Below are positions 29,386 through 38,660 of a stretch of 64,000 nucleotides of DNA, piece after piece (the first letter of the stretch is position 1; every line of letters begins with the position of its first letter). A program made the position numbers and the translations under genes. Origin of the DNA: Euglena gracilis. Taxonomy: Eukaryota > Euglenida > Euglenophyceae > Euglenales. The DNA is taken from the NCBI GenBank assembly GCA_039621445.1, contig CP154956.1:74934192-74998191 (forward strand), in the 5' to 3' direction. Under the pieces are notes generated by a model that worked only from the letters and a program-made list of their open reading frames with translations, searched no databases and was not told the DNA's origin.

Positions 29386-30095
29386 ATGCTGCGCCTGGCT
29401 AACCTACAAGAGTGCAAGATGCCAGCTCCCCCCACGGTGCAGCAGTTTGTGGATGCCCTCCAAAAGGTGAAATCTCCATCTGAGGAAGCAGATGCCTTGC
29501 TCGGTGAAATACCCCCACCAGATTTAGCTCCCACAAAAGATTATCGAGAAGAAAGGCCGCTCTCAATTGTTTTACAGAATAGGGGGTTTGCGCAGCCCAT
29601 GGGGTGCAGCACGCCACGTTGGATGACTGTTTTTTGGGATGGGCCCGCTGGTGCATTGCTGCTCGGGAGTTGTACTCAACTCCACAGCAGTAGCTGGCAT
29701 GCGTTGCTGTACGAACGGAGAAGGCAGGCACCAATTTCCGTGTGCGTTCCATGCCAACTTCATCCTTTCGTTCGTACCTCAATGCCCTTGTGTATTTGTG
29801 CAAGGTGTCAGAGCGCAGCGGCCCCCCAATCGTTGCCTCCTCCGTTTCTCAGTTCCCCAAGTTCACAGCCTTCTTTGTCCCCCTGGTGGGGAAGGCTTTG
29901 GACGAGAAAGCTGCAGGATGGAAGGGGCATCCATCCTGCAATGTTCTCACCGAGGAAGAATTGATTGGTTTCCCAACCTCTTCCGATGTGGCTCGCTTGG
30001 CGTCCTGTGTTGTGTGCAACGACACTTACCATTTTGTCTGTGCTGATCTCCGCCGTGCTCCCAAACGTCCTTGGAAATGCCCAGGATGTTTGTGA
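29386..30095 (+). pseudogene. Zinc-finger protein gene of element 1 (frameshifted)
   Basis: Starts at the ATG right after an acceptor-like CCCACCCTTCCTCAG, MLRLANLQECKMPAPP. The frame changes near 29560 and a stop interrupts after ELYSTPQQ; both are clear against element 2. Recognisable parts: an N-terminal region with QQFVDAL, then GWARWCIAARELYSTPQQ, then RSMPTSSFRSYLNALVYL, then VASSVSQFPKFTAFF, and a C-terminal finger CVVCNDTYHF ... LRRAPKRPWKCPGC ending the protein. The finger resembles the second half of a PHD-type domain. The middle region recalls the helical DNA-binding domain of tyrosine recombinases, but no catalytic Arg-His-Arg-Tyr set is visible. Function unknown; presumably element mobility or regulation. 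Confidence 0.6.
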
Positions 30096-30594
30096 GACGG
30101 TGTGGCTGTATGGTCCTGGCCACAAGGCCACGAGGTGTTTGCAATGTGTTTGCATCCCCCTCCCATCCCGAAACAACCTTAAAACTGAATTGGCGACTCC
30201 AAATGTCTCGGGCATGCTTGTGCTTACCGACTGGGGGGGGAGGGGGGGGTGGGTGCTATAGGGTGCCTGCCCCTAGCAGGCACCCCCCCCGGGGGGGGGG
30301 GTAGGGGTCCGGGCCGGACCCAGAAAATTTTCATTAAACCGGCGTTTGAGACGCCGGGTTCAGGACAGAACCGGCGTCCCCCCCCACGGGTTTTCCGGAC
30401 GCCGGTTCTGTCCTAAAACCCGGCGTTAGGAACGCCGGTTTTGTCCAAAACCCGGCGTCCGATTTTCATTCCTAAAAATGTCACCAAAAGTGCCCAAAAG
30501 TGGCCCTAAGGTCCTGGTTTGACTGTTTTAACCATGTAGGACAATGATTTTTGCCATTTGGGGACCACTGGGGTGGATGTCCAAATTTGGTGAA

Positions 30595-31060
30595 ATTTGG
30601 CCCAGATTTCGATATAGAATACCGTGCGGCGTGGAAAGATCTGATGAGCACCGCTGGTCGTCTGTTGAAAAGAGCTTTCGATCGAGGGGTAACTTGGTAC
30701 TCTAACGTTGCACGCAGCCAGAGATACGCTCGCGACCGTCGGATCGGCCAGAATCTGAATCGAAATTTGCGGTGATTTTGGGGGATTTTTGGTTTAAGAT
30801 GCTGAATAAACCTTACAGAAACGTTTTTTCTCTTCGAATCGACCACCTGAGGGGTCCTGGGGGGCACCAAAGTTGTGAAATTAGGATTTCCCAGTGACAG
30901 AAAATAAGAGCTCCAGGCGGCGTCGCTGAATTTGGTGGTGATCGCCAGTCGTCTGATGAAAAGAGCTTTCAATTGAGGGGTGAGTTTGTACCAGGACGAT
31001 CGACACAGCCAGAAATACCGTCGCGATCGCCGGAATTTGGTGAAATGCAAAGTGGCGTGA
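30595..31060 (+). repeat. Dispersed two-monomer repeat (RAFDRGV reading), copy 2
   Basis: Same two monomers in the same order as at 22130-22565, including GATCGAGGGGTAACTTGG and GTAC(T/C)(C/A)..ACG words. The plus frame again reads LLKRAFDRGVTWYSNVARSQ in monomer 1. Confidence 0.8.
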
Positions 31061-31167
31061 CATTGCAGATCAGTGGTCGGAGATTGGTCCTGGGAGTGTC
31101 CTTTGACCGAAGGGTGGGGACGCCGGTTCTGTCCTGAACCCGGCGTCTCTAAAACGCCGCTTTAAAC

Positions 31168-31288
31168 AAGGGGTGGCGGACGCCGGTTCTGTCCAAAACC
31201 CGGCGTTCCGGACGCCGGTTCCGTCCTTCGGACGGAACTGGCGTCCGGAACGCCGGGTTTTGGACAGAACCGGCGTCCGCCACCCCTT
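31168..31288. repeat. 121-bp hairpin, GACGCCGGTTCTGTCC family
   Basis: A 59-base stem with one mismatch and a TTC loop. The stem words GGCGGACGCCGGTTCTGTCC and AAAACCCGGCGTTCC are shared with 21515-21625 and 30340-30470. Confidence 0.93.
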
Positions 31289-31788
31289 TTTTGTAGTAGA
31301 AAATGGCCTTTTCTGGGCCCCCGGCGCCGAAGGCGCCGGGGTCGGGGGGGGTGCCTGCTAGGGGCAGGCACCCCCCAAAACCCTACCCCCCCCCGGGGGG
31401 GGGTCGGATCGGGTGCTACCGGAGGCAACCAAATCCCGCGGTACTGAAATGTCCGTTCGCACTAATTCCGCATTAGTGCCTGCTGTACTATTATGCTTGC
31501 GAACAGTCCAGGTGCCGCGTGGTAAATGCAGGGCGATCTTTAGCACCCGCGTAGTATTATCGCGCGTGTGTAAACGCGAAACGAATTATGTCCCTTTTTT
31601 ACCAGGCCCACCACCACCGACGAACCACCCAAAACCCCAGAAGGACCAAACCCCCAGAAAGACCCACTTCCCCAATCTTTTTCTTCACAGATGGTTTCAA
31701 GAAGCAAGGCCCGTGGGCCAGAATCAAGTTTCAAGTTCAAGAAGTCAAATTTTGAAGTTGGTCGACATGGTGGAGAATCAAAGAGAAT

Positions 31789-32103
31789 TTGGAGGAAAAA
31801 AAGTCGGAGTTGGAGAAAGACAACTTGGAGGAGAGTGGTCCAGATGGACCTTTGCAGCTTGCTGCTGCACCTGCTGCTGAACATCTTGCAGTTGATCTTC
31901 AAAATGATGATGCTCAAAATGATGCTGCTGAACTTCCACAATCCGAACTTCAACATGATGGTGTTCTGTTGGGGCCTGTGGGCTCCAATCTGCAGCACTG
32001 TGCTGCAGTTTCTGTGCCTGTTTCAGTTTCACAGACAGAACCAGAAAAAGTCAGCAGTTTTGCTTCAGAATGTATTTCAGATTTGCCCAAAACAGCCAGA
32101 TAG
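31789..32103 (+). CDS. Hypothetical acidic protein within element 1
   Basis: A 104-residue frame starting MEEKKSELEKDNLEESGPDG, with repeated QNDDAQND, ELPQSELQH and SVPVSVSQTEPE segments, ending in TAG. Composition (Ala, Glu, Asp, Gln, Ser rich) is unlike the low-complexity frames around it. An acceptor-like TTTTCTTCACAG lies upstream at 31679-31690, so it may be a 3' exon. It sits between inverted TACCGGAGGCAACCAAAT words (31420 and 33275). No family recognised. Confidence 0.35.
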   Translation: MEEKKSELEKDNLEESGPDGPLQLAAAPAAEHLAVDLQNDDAQNDAAELPQSELQHDGVLLGPVGSNLQHCAAVSVPVSVSQTEPEKVSSFASECISDLPKTAR

Positions 32104-32529
32104 TTTTCAGTAATGGAGGCAGCAAAAATGGGTTTTTACAATGTTGAAGCCATTTTGGATCATTCCAGTTTTTCAGAATTACATTCAAGAGATGATCATT
32201 TTCAAGTTGCTGTTGTTGTTCACCATTTTGATGAAGATAGAGTTGTCGTTCCTCATTTTGTTGTTCGTTGACTTTGTTGTTCTTGTATTTGTTGTTCTTT
32301 GTTGGACTTCAAGTTCATGTCTGTTGGATTGATTCAGAATGTGTTTGATTTTGGCTTTGCCCAGTTTTTGTGAGAGAGAGGCCAGACAGAGAGCAAACGG
32401 GAAACAAAAACAAAACACAAACAAACAAACAAAACACAAAAGGGGGACTTGACTGAGCCCCCATGCGAACGTCTTTTTTTTTTGGACTTGTGAACGTGGG
32501 CCTTAACAATCTCGGCATCAATTGTTCAC

Positions 32530-33090
32530 CCTTTTTTGGTCAGGGGCATGCAATTTTTTACCGACCCCCGGGGGGTCACTCCACTTTTTTAAAAACCAGT
32601 CAGTCACTCATTTTCAAAAAAGTAGCCAGTCACTACCCCCCCGGCCGGGGGGGGGGGGTCGGCCACTCAGAAAAACGGCCACTTTCCAGTCACTTTAGGC
32701 CATTTCAGGCCAAAAACATTTTTCCGGCGCCTTCGGCACCGGGGTCACTCAAGCCACTTTTGCCCACCACCCGCCACGGGGGGGGGGGGGGGGAGGGCCG
32801 GGCCAAAAACCAGTCAGTCACTCGGAAAAAACCAGTCACCCACGTCTGTGCTTAAGCAATTGCTCGGTCAGGGGGCAGAGGAAGAGAACTTTTTACAAAA
32901 ACTTTTCGCACCGGCCTGCCCTCACCGACCCCGGGGGGGATGGGGGTCACTCCAATTTTAAAAAAACAAGAAAGTCCATGCACCCCCCCGGGGGGTCGGC
33001 CACTATAACTGCCCATTTCCAGCCACCTTGTGCCATTTTTTAGAGGAAAATTTTTTTCGGCGCCTTCGCGCCGGGGCCACTGAAGCACGG
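32530..33090. repeat. CCAGTCAGTCACT repeat element, two partial copies
   Basis: At 32560-32850: CACTCC, ACCAGTCAGTCACTC, GGCCACTCAGAAAAACGGCC, TCCGGCGCCTTCGGCACCGG, GGGTCACTCAAGCCACTTTT. A second, shorter version lies at 32925-33080. An inverted copy is at 38405-38660. Confidence 0.75.
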
Positions 33091-33454
33091 ACTAAAGTTG
33101 GGAGCCTGGGGATCGTGTGGATGCACTACCTCGGTGTCGCCGTCAAAGTCTTTAACCCGACAGCCGAAATGGCCGACGGGGCTGTCGCGTAGTTAATGCT
33201 GACGAAGCAGCGGACCCCGCGGTGTTCGTGCCGACGAAATTCGGAGTGGCGTAAATTTAGGCTGAACGGAATTTGGTTGCCTCCGGTATGGGGTGCCTGC
33301 CCCTAGCACCCCCCCCCCCCCCGTGGGGTAGGCACCCGACTAAGCACAAGCCTGGTCTCGGGACAATGCCTTTCTGGTGTGATGCTTCCTCTCCTTTGTC
33401 TGTTTGGCACCAAAAGCATCTCTCATCATTAGCATCTCTTGCCAAAAGAAACAT

Positions 33455-33610
33455 TTGTAAACACGGTTTTTCGTGCAAAAAAAACGTGTTCAGTTCACGT
33501 GTACATTGTCAAGAACCGTGTTCAGAACACGGGTTGACTGCAAAAAAACGTGTTCAGAACACGGGTTGACTGCGAAAAACCGTGTTCAGAACACGGGTTG
33601 ACAGTCCAAA
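33455..33610 (+). repeat. Right iterons of element 1
   Basis: Three to four units of CGTGTTCAGAACACGGG plus TTGACTGC(G/A)AAAAA, the same unit as at 29160-29310. Confidence 0.85.
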
Positions 33611-33643
33611 AACCATGTTCAATCCACGTTTTTCGTCGGTGTA

Positions 33644-33704
33644 CACGTGAACAGAACACGGTTTTCCACGACGCTGTACATCGTGGACTGAACACGGTTT
33701 CAAT
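33644..33704 (-). repeat. Right terminal inverted repeat of element 1
   Basis: Complement of 29028-29093: ACACGTGAACAGAACACGG, CCACGACGCTGTACATCGTGG, GAACACGGTTTCAAT. No hairpin follows on this side. Confidence 0.75.
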
Positions 33705-34048
33705 AACATTGACCTAGCTTCCATCACGCCGTCGGCCAGCCGTGTGCCCCCCCTTTGAAATTGTCCAAGGAAAATAGCCCAAAACAATCCCTACCTAACA
33801 CAAATCTGAAGGCAAATGAGGAAATGGGCATCCAAAACTAGGGTTTGCATGTCAAGTTAGGCATTTACAAAGGCTTTATTCTGAAAAAAAAGTTCTTCAG
33901 AGAAATCATTGTAAATTTCACAAATGAAATTTGTTATTTAAAATTTCACTGAAACTTTCGAAAGTTTCGGGTTGAAACTTACGCTCGTAAATTACGGCAC
34001 AATCCTATGGGGGGGCCACACGCGATTAACCAATTTACGATTTACCGT

Positions 34049-34078
34049 GTTAAAACCGTTAACCGTTCACGGGCTTCC
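34049..34078 (+). repeat. Left terminal inverted repeat of element 2
   Basis: GTTAAAACCGTTAACC, GTTCACGGGCTTCC; the complement of 35734-35763 gives the same words with a small insertion. Confidence 0.75.
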
Positions 34079-34079
34079 C

Positions 34080-34205
34080 CACGTGAGGAAACGGGGTGCG
34101 TTCACGGGTGCGCACTACGGCACCCGTGAACGGACCCCGTTTTCACATATGCGCACCCGTGGTCGGTTCACGGGTGCACAGACGGCAGCCGTGGACGGAG
34201 TTTTA
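34080..34205 (+). repeat. Left iterons of element 2
   Basis: CGTTCACGGGTGC and its complement GCACCCGTGAACG flank GCACTACG, making a palindromic site. Variants with GCGCACCCGTGG and GGTTCACGGGTGC follow. Confidence 0.85.
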
Positions 34206-34766
34206 CATTAAAAAAAAGGAAAAACATTTACGCAGTAGGGAAGAGGATGTGAAACAAATGGCGAACCTGGAGAACTTCAGGGGTGGGGGCAGGAATGCAA
34301 GGGGGTGGTTCGGGTCACGGGGGGGGGGTGGGGGGGGGTCGGGGAGGGGGGGGGGGGGGTCACGGGGGGAACACCACGTTTTTGGTAGCAAAATTAGGCA
34401 TCACCGAGCCTGAATTTTTGGGAAAAATTTCCACAAATTAGGAATCCCCACACCCAAAATTAGGATTTTGACACCAAATTAGGAATCACCAAGCCAAAAT
34501 TTGAAAAATTTACGCCTCAAGATTAGGAAGCTGCCTGAGAATTTTATCAAATTAGGCATCACCGGCCAAAAATTTTCCCTACAAAATTTCGCCGAAAAGG
34601 GTCCTTGTTCGGGTCACGGGGGTCACGGGGGGGGGTCACGGGGGGGTCACGGGGGGAACACCCCCAAGAGGTGGCATAGGGAACTGACACGCGGCAAACT
34701 AAATTTCGGTGCGAGGCACATGCTCGCGATGCCTTTCGGCATGGTCAGAGGAACAGGACGGATGAC

Positions 34767-35479
34767 TCAACGACAACCCTGACAAATCCATGCTTTTTTC
34801 GGCGCTCGACGCAACTCATACTGATACGTCTCGCCACAAACGGAACAACGAACACTTTTGGCTGCAGCCACATCCGTGTCACTAAAAGCACGCACACCAC
34901 ACCGTGGGCACAACGGAATAGAAGATGGGGGTGCGGGTGGGAAAACGGAAGGGACAGCAGACAGAATTTGGATAACGGTGGCTTCATCAACGCATTGAAC
35001 TGCGGGAACTGGGACACAGACGATGGTACAATGATGGCATAAACGGGAGCCAATGCCTTGTAAATGTTGCTTACAGCATTTACATAGGTCCGAAAACTGG
35101 ACACTGGCATGGAGCGAAGGCGCCCATCTTTTCCTACCTTCTCCTGCCTTGTCTGGACCCAGGCATCGGCTTCCTGCTGCGTCTTGAAAAGTTCACGAGC
35201 ATCAACGCACCATCTGGCCCATCCCACCAAAACTTCGTCCAAAGAGCCAAAAACAACGCCATGCCGGTTGCAAACATCTATATACTCCAAAAAACACTTT
35301 ACTGCGGCATGGTTATTGGGGCCCAGGTCACAATTTTGACCACCGGTGGGGAGACTGCCTAAAAGGGCATCCACTGCAGCAGCTCCTAGGGAGCCGGCAC
35401 CACGTAAAACAGCCAAAAATTCATCTACGTTGGGGGGGCGGGGCATCTGTGCTTCCATCATGTTGGCAAAACGCTTCAT
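34767..35479 (-). pseudogene. Zinc-finger protein gene of element 2 (one frameshift)
   Basis: ATG just after an acceptor-like CTTTTCCCCACAG; reads MKRFANMMEAQMPRPPNVDE, parallel to the element 1 start. The frame is open through LVGWARWCVDARELFKTQQE, RSMPVSSFRTYVNAV and PSSVSQFPQFNAL, then shifts near 34985. The next frame gives CPRCGVRAFSDTD, CSVCGETYQYELRRAPKK and WICQGC before the stop. So the complete product would be about 237 residues: a helical N-terminal part and a C-terminal zinc-binding region with three C-x2-C pairs. The frame is open where element 1 is broken and broken where element 1 is open, so the family must have coded for the whole protein. An undetected intron at the break is a less likely alternative. 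Confidence 0.65.
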
Positions 35480-35554
35480 CGGACTGTGGGGAAAAGCAGA
35501 GGACAGACAGAAACACAAATGTAAAAAACCCAAAAAATTCAAATTCCGATCACG

Positions 35555-35690
35555 GGTAACACCTTGCGCAACCGTGGTCGGTTCACGGGTGCACGCACGG
35601 CAGCCGTGGACGGAAATTCCGTTCACGGGTGCGCACTACGGCACCCGTGAACGCCAAAAGTTCCCCCGTGAACGCCAAAAACGCGATTTT
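35555..35690 (-). repeat. Right iterons of element 2
   Basis: The palindromic CGTTCACGGGTGC / GCACCCGTGAACG site recurs with GCACTACG between the arms (35621-35654). A GGTTCACGGGTGC variant and a further CGTGAACGCC half-site flank it. Confidence 0.85.
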
Positions 35691-35733
35691 TGACCCCCTA
35701 GGCATCTCGTTAGGAAGCGCTTGCCTACTGCGA

Positions 35734-35763
35734 GGAAGCCCGTGAACTTGGTTAACGGTTTTA
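35734..35763 (-). repeat. Right terminal inverted repeat of element 2
   Basis: GGAAGCCCGTGAAC, GGTTAACGGTTTTAA, complementary to 34049-34078 and three bases from the hairpin. Confidence 0.75.
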
Positions 35764-35766
35764 AGA

Positions 35767-35865
35767 AAAAAGCGGGGTCCGATCACGATTCCCGGTGGAG
35801 AAACGGGGGGCGCCTACGGCGCCCCCCGTTTCTCCACCGGGAATCGTGATCGGACCCCGCTTTTT
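35767..35865. repeat. 99-bp hairpin at the 5' end of element 2
   Basis: A perfect 48-base stem with a TAC loop, centre GGCGCC-TAC-GGCGCC, base AAAAAGCGGGGTCCGATC / GATCGGACCCCGCTTTTT. It has the same length, stem size, loop size and position as the element 1 hairpin, yet a different stem sequence. Confidence 0.95.
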
Positions 35866-35879
35866 CTTATATAATTGTC

Positions 35880-36570
35880 CCCCAACAAACGAACAATTAA
35901 TTGGGTTCACTAGTGATTACCCTCACCCCCCCCTCAAAGTGCCCCCCCCCTCAGAGTGGCCAAATTATTTTGGCAAATTTGGGTTGCCCCCCTCAAAGTG
36001 GTCACTTTCTTTTGGCACCAAAGGCGCTGAAGCCCAAAAATTGACCCCCCCCCCCAAGTGTCCCCTCCCCCCAGAGTGGTCGTTTTGGGGTCTCGTGGTG
36101 CCTGGAGGGTGGCCACTTTGAGGGGGGGGGGTGGCAACTGTTTTTCGATCAAACCATCCTACCTTGTTTAACGTTCCAATCTCCCCCCCTTCCTGCCATG
36201 CTGTTGCTCTCTTGAAAATGCGTCCAAGTAGTTGGGCACCCACGTGCCCATTGCATTTTGACAGGTGACATCGTACTTGGGGGCGACGGCAGTACAGTTG
36301 GGGTTTTTTGGGGACCCCCCCCTCCCCCCCCTGTTCAGTTGGGTTTTTCGGGACCCCCCCCTAGTGCCGACCCCCCCGAGACAGATGAAAATTTTGACAC
36401 CAAAAATGGCCTTTTTAGCAAAAAAAAGGCCTTCAAAAATTTTTTCCGGCGCCAAAGGCGCCGGTTTTTGGCCGATCTTTGAGGGGGGGTGGCAGTACAG
36501 TTGGGACCCCCCCTAGTGTTGTTGAGACAGTATAGCAAAAAGTGCCAAAAATGCAAAAAAAATTGACCTC
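35880..36570. repeat. CAGAGTGGCCA / AAAGTGGTCAC poly-C repeats
   Basis: CCCCTC(A)AAGTG or CAGAGTGG(C/T)C words separated by C tracts recur at 35930-36075 and inverted (GGCCACTTTGAGGGG) at 36110-36130. A CCGGCGCCAAAGGCGCCGG hairpin core is at 36447-36465. ACAGTTGGGACCCCC and ACAGTTGGGGTTTTTTGGG are partial duplicates at 36290 and 36495. Confidence 0.6.
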
Positions 36571-36589
36571 GGGACCCCCCTCTCCCCCC

Positions 36590-38010
36590 CTGCCAAAGCT
36601 CCTTGGTGTGTTTTGCAGACTCTGCGCCACAAGAAGGGCCTCCATCGTTCCGAAGGTATTCTACTCTTGAATCTGCCTCCATGGCAGATTGTGACGTCCA
36701 GTGCTGCGGGTTTCCATCCTGCCAACAAGACAACAAAAGATTGGTGGGGCAGGTTGGCATCCAAAGCGTTGGGGACTGTAACTTTTTTGGACACCTTGGC
36801 CTGTTGAGGATAGGAGAGTGAAGATTGCATCCTGAACAGCTGTGTGCCTTGTGGTGAAGTTGTTGCGTGGACAGCAGATGAGGTAGTCCCCTTCTCTGTC
36901 TAGTGGTGCTTTGCAGCCCTAGCACCTTTGTGTGTCGTCATCCAACGTGGATGGCCAAGCCACCACTTCAGGCCGAGACAATACTCCTTGCTCGAGAAGA
37001 TTGTATGCAAGGCTGAAAGAGGAGAAGCCATTCAACCATGACCAATCCCCGAGGACTGTTCCAAAAAACGTGCTTGGTCTCAGTTTGCATTAATTGATCA
37101 GATTGTCAATTGTGGTGTTACCCAACTTTGTGGACCACCATTTTTGGGACTGCTCATCTTTCCCCGCAATCCTGGTGTGAGCTAGGTTGCCAAGCAGTAT
37201 TTTGGGTGTTGGGTGGTTGGGGAGGGCTGTTCTGATGTTCTTCGGTGTAGAAAGCGCAGAGTATTGCCGTTCGTGCTGCTGCTTGGTTGTGTTTCTGCGT
37301 GGTCGTCTGTTTTTGGTAGGGAAGTCGCTCGGGTTCCAGGCATTCCCCCACGGGATCAGTTTCATATTCGGACCGAAGGAGATTTGATTCCCTGTGGGAC
37401 TCCACACGACAGCTTCCGGAGGTTCAGCATACTGGTGCATATGTCGCATGTGCGCGGTTATTGATTCGCACGCGCTCCTCAGAATTTGGTCAGGATGCCC
37501 AAGCCAATTGTAAGGCTGTTCCAACCTGCTGTCATGACTGGCTTCAAAAGGTCAAAGAGAAAGCAGGATCCTCATGTTGCAATCCTTGCAATTAAGGTGG
37601 CATGTATAATTAATTTTCATTCCGATATTCTTTGGTCGCACAGAACGTCGCCACTCGGAAGCACACTGATTTTTATCTTGGGAAGCGATGTGTGTACTTG
37701 TACCGAGGTGCTTTCTGACCTCCTTGAAAAAATTCCACTTTCGGACTCTTTTCTAGGGAAAAAGAAGGTTGCTGGCAGGAAGGGCAGCAAGGTGAAGACA
37801 AACATGCGACGAATCTGGGGCAGGTTTGTTGTCGCACCACTGGCTGTCTTGAAACATTCGCTTGCAGGATCACCCGATCCCACGGGAAGGCTGGTTGTGT
37901 GAAGGCCGTCTTCAAGCCAAACCTTCCTGGAGAGTCTATTGGACGCAAGGTGCGCATCTACCTCTTCCCGAGCAGCATTTAAAGGACCTTGCAGACTTGG
38001 GTTGACCAAC
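36590..38010 (-). pseudogene. Decayed non-LTR retrotransposon-like relic (reverse transcriptase C-terminal region)
   Basis: Near 36940-36800 the minus strand reads GCKAPLDREGDYLICC, then NNFTTRHTAVQDAIFTLL. This fits the C-terminal zinc-like motif C-x2-C(G)-x-x-LD-x-x-GDH-x4-C ... RH-x2-V-x-DAI-x3-L found after the reverse transcriptase in many LINE-like proteins. Upstream, up to about 38010, coding-like readings (SACESITAHMRHMHQYAEPP, LNAAREEVDAHLASNRL) continue with several stops and frame changes. I did not find the YxDD box, so the family call rests on the C-terminal motif. Confidence 0.4.
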
Positions 38011-38404
38011 GAGGTGCTTTTGCATTCAAGTCGATGAATGGAATGCGTCTTGAAAATGCTTTGGAAAGTTCATTCAAAAAAATTTTGCTTCAGTCGAACG
38101 ACTCACAGAATTGGTGACTGAATACAGTGCTCAGCCAAAAAAAGAAAGGTGGAACCCAACAGTTTGCAATGATAACGAACCTTAGTTTATGTAAATGAAC
38201 AACAAACGGAAGTTTGACTAATTCCACATCTGTTGGGTCCCCCCGGTGTCCAAATTTTTTTCGAAGAATCTCCTGGGAAACCAAAGGTAATTTTTTTGTT
38301 CAAAATCAGATTCCCAAAAATTTTGCAGCGAATTTCATAATGAAACATGCTATCGGCAATTTTCTGCAATGCAGTGTGGCCAAGTTCTGAGGGTACCAAG
38401 CAGG

Positions 38405-38660
38405 CAATTGCTTAAGCACCACCGACCCCCCCCGGGGGGGTGGGTGACTGGTTTTTTTCAGAGTAACTGACTGGTTTTTGGCCCGGACCCCCTCCGGCCA
38501 GGAGTGGGCAAAAGTGGCTTGAGTGACGGCGCCGAAGCCGCCGGAAAAATTTATTTGGCCTAAAATGGCCTTAAGTGACTGGAAAGTGGCCGTTTTTCTG
38601 AGTGGCCGACCCCCCGGGGGGGGGGGGGGGTAGTGACTGGCTGGTTTTTTTAAAAAAGTG
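38405..38660 (-). repeat. CCAGTCAGTCACT repeat element, inverted copy
   Basis: Reverse complement of 32560-32850 in order: GTAACTGACTGGTTTTTGGC, AAAAGTGGCTTGAGTGACGG, CGCCGAAGCCGCCGG, GGCCGTTTTTCTGAGTGGCC. GCAATTGCTTAAGCAC borders it, as the complement borders the other copy at 32852. Confidence 0.8.

Larger units (their letters stand above)
30250..31440. repeat. Segment bounded by GGGTGCCTGCCCC palindromes
   Basis: GGGTGCCTGCCCCTAGCAGG at 30250 and its complement around 31350 bracket the two-monomer repeat and the GACGCCGGTTCTGTCC hairpins. A third, partial copy lies at 33290. It may be an insertion into element 1. Confidence 0.5.
28928..33704 (+). mobile_element. Undescribed-type mobile element 1: hairpin, TIRs, iterons, zinc-finger gene
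   Basis: From left: a 99-bp hairpin (28928-29026); a terminal inverted repeat (29028-29093) complementary to 33644-33704; palindromic iterons (29160-29310); a gene for a zinc-finger protein (29386-30095, now broken); about 3.3 kb of secondary repeats; iterons again (33455-33610); the right terminal repeat. No DDE, HUH or complete recombinase domain was recognised, so the transposition chemistry is unknown. The related element at 34049-35865 has the same order, which supports treating this as one unit. Later insertions probably enlarged the right part. Confidence 0.6.
34049..35865 (-). mobile_element. Undescribed-type mobile element 2, smaller relative of element 1
   Basis: Read on the minus strand: 99-bp hairpin (35865-35767), terminal repeat (35763-35734), iterons (about 35690-35560), zinc-finger gene (35479-34767), a G-rich segment with repeated GGGTCACGGGG (34310-34375, 34608-34665), iterons (34205-34080) and terminal repeat (34078-34049). 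Order and spacing match element 1, but the terminal and iteron words differ (GTTCACGGGTGC instead of CCGTGTTC). The proteins are clearly homologous. Confidence 0.65.

Noticed and set aside
30481-31050. 189-residue minus-strand frame
   Set aside because: Antisense reading of the two-monomer repeat; the copy at 22 kb does not keep it open.
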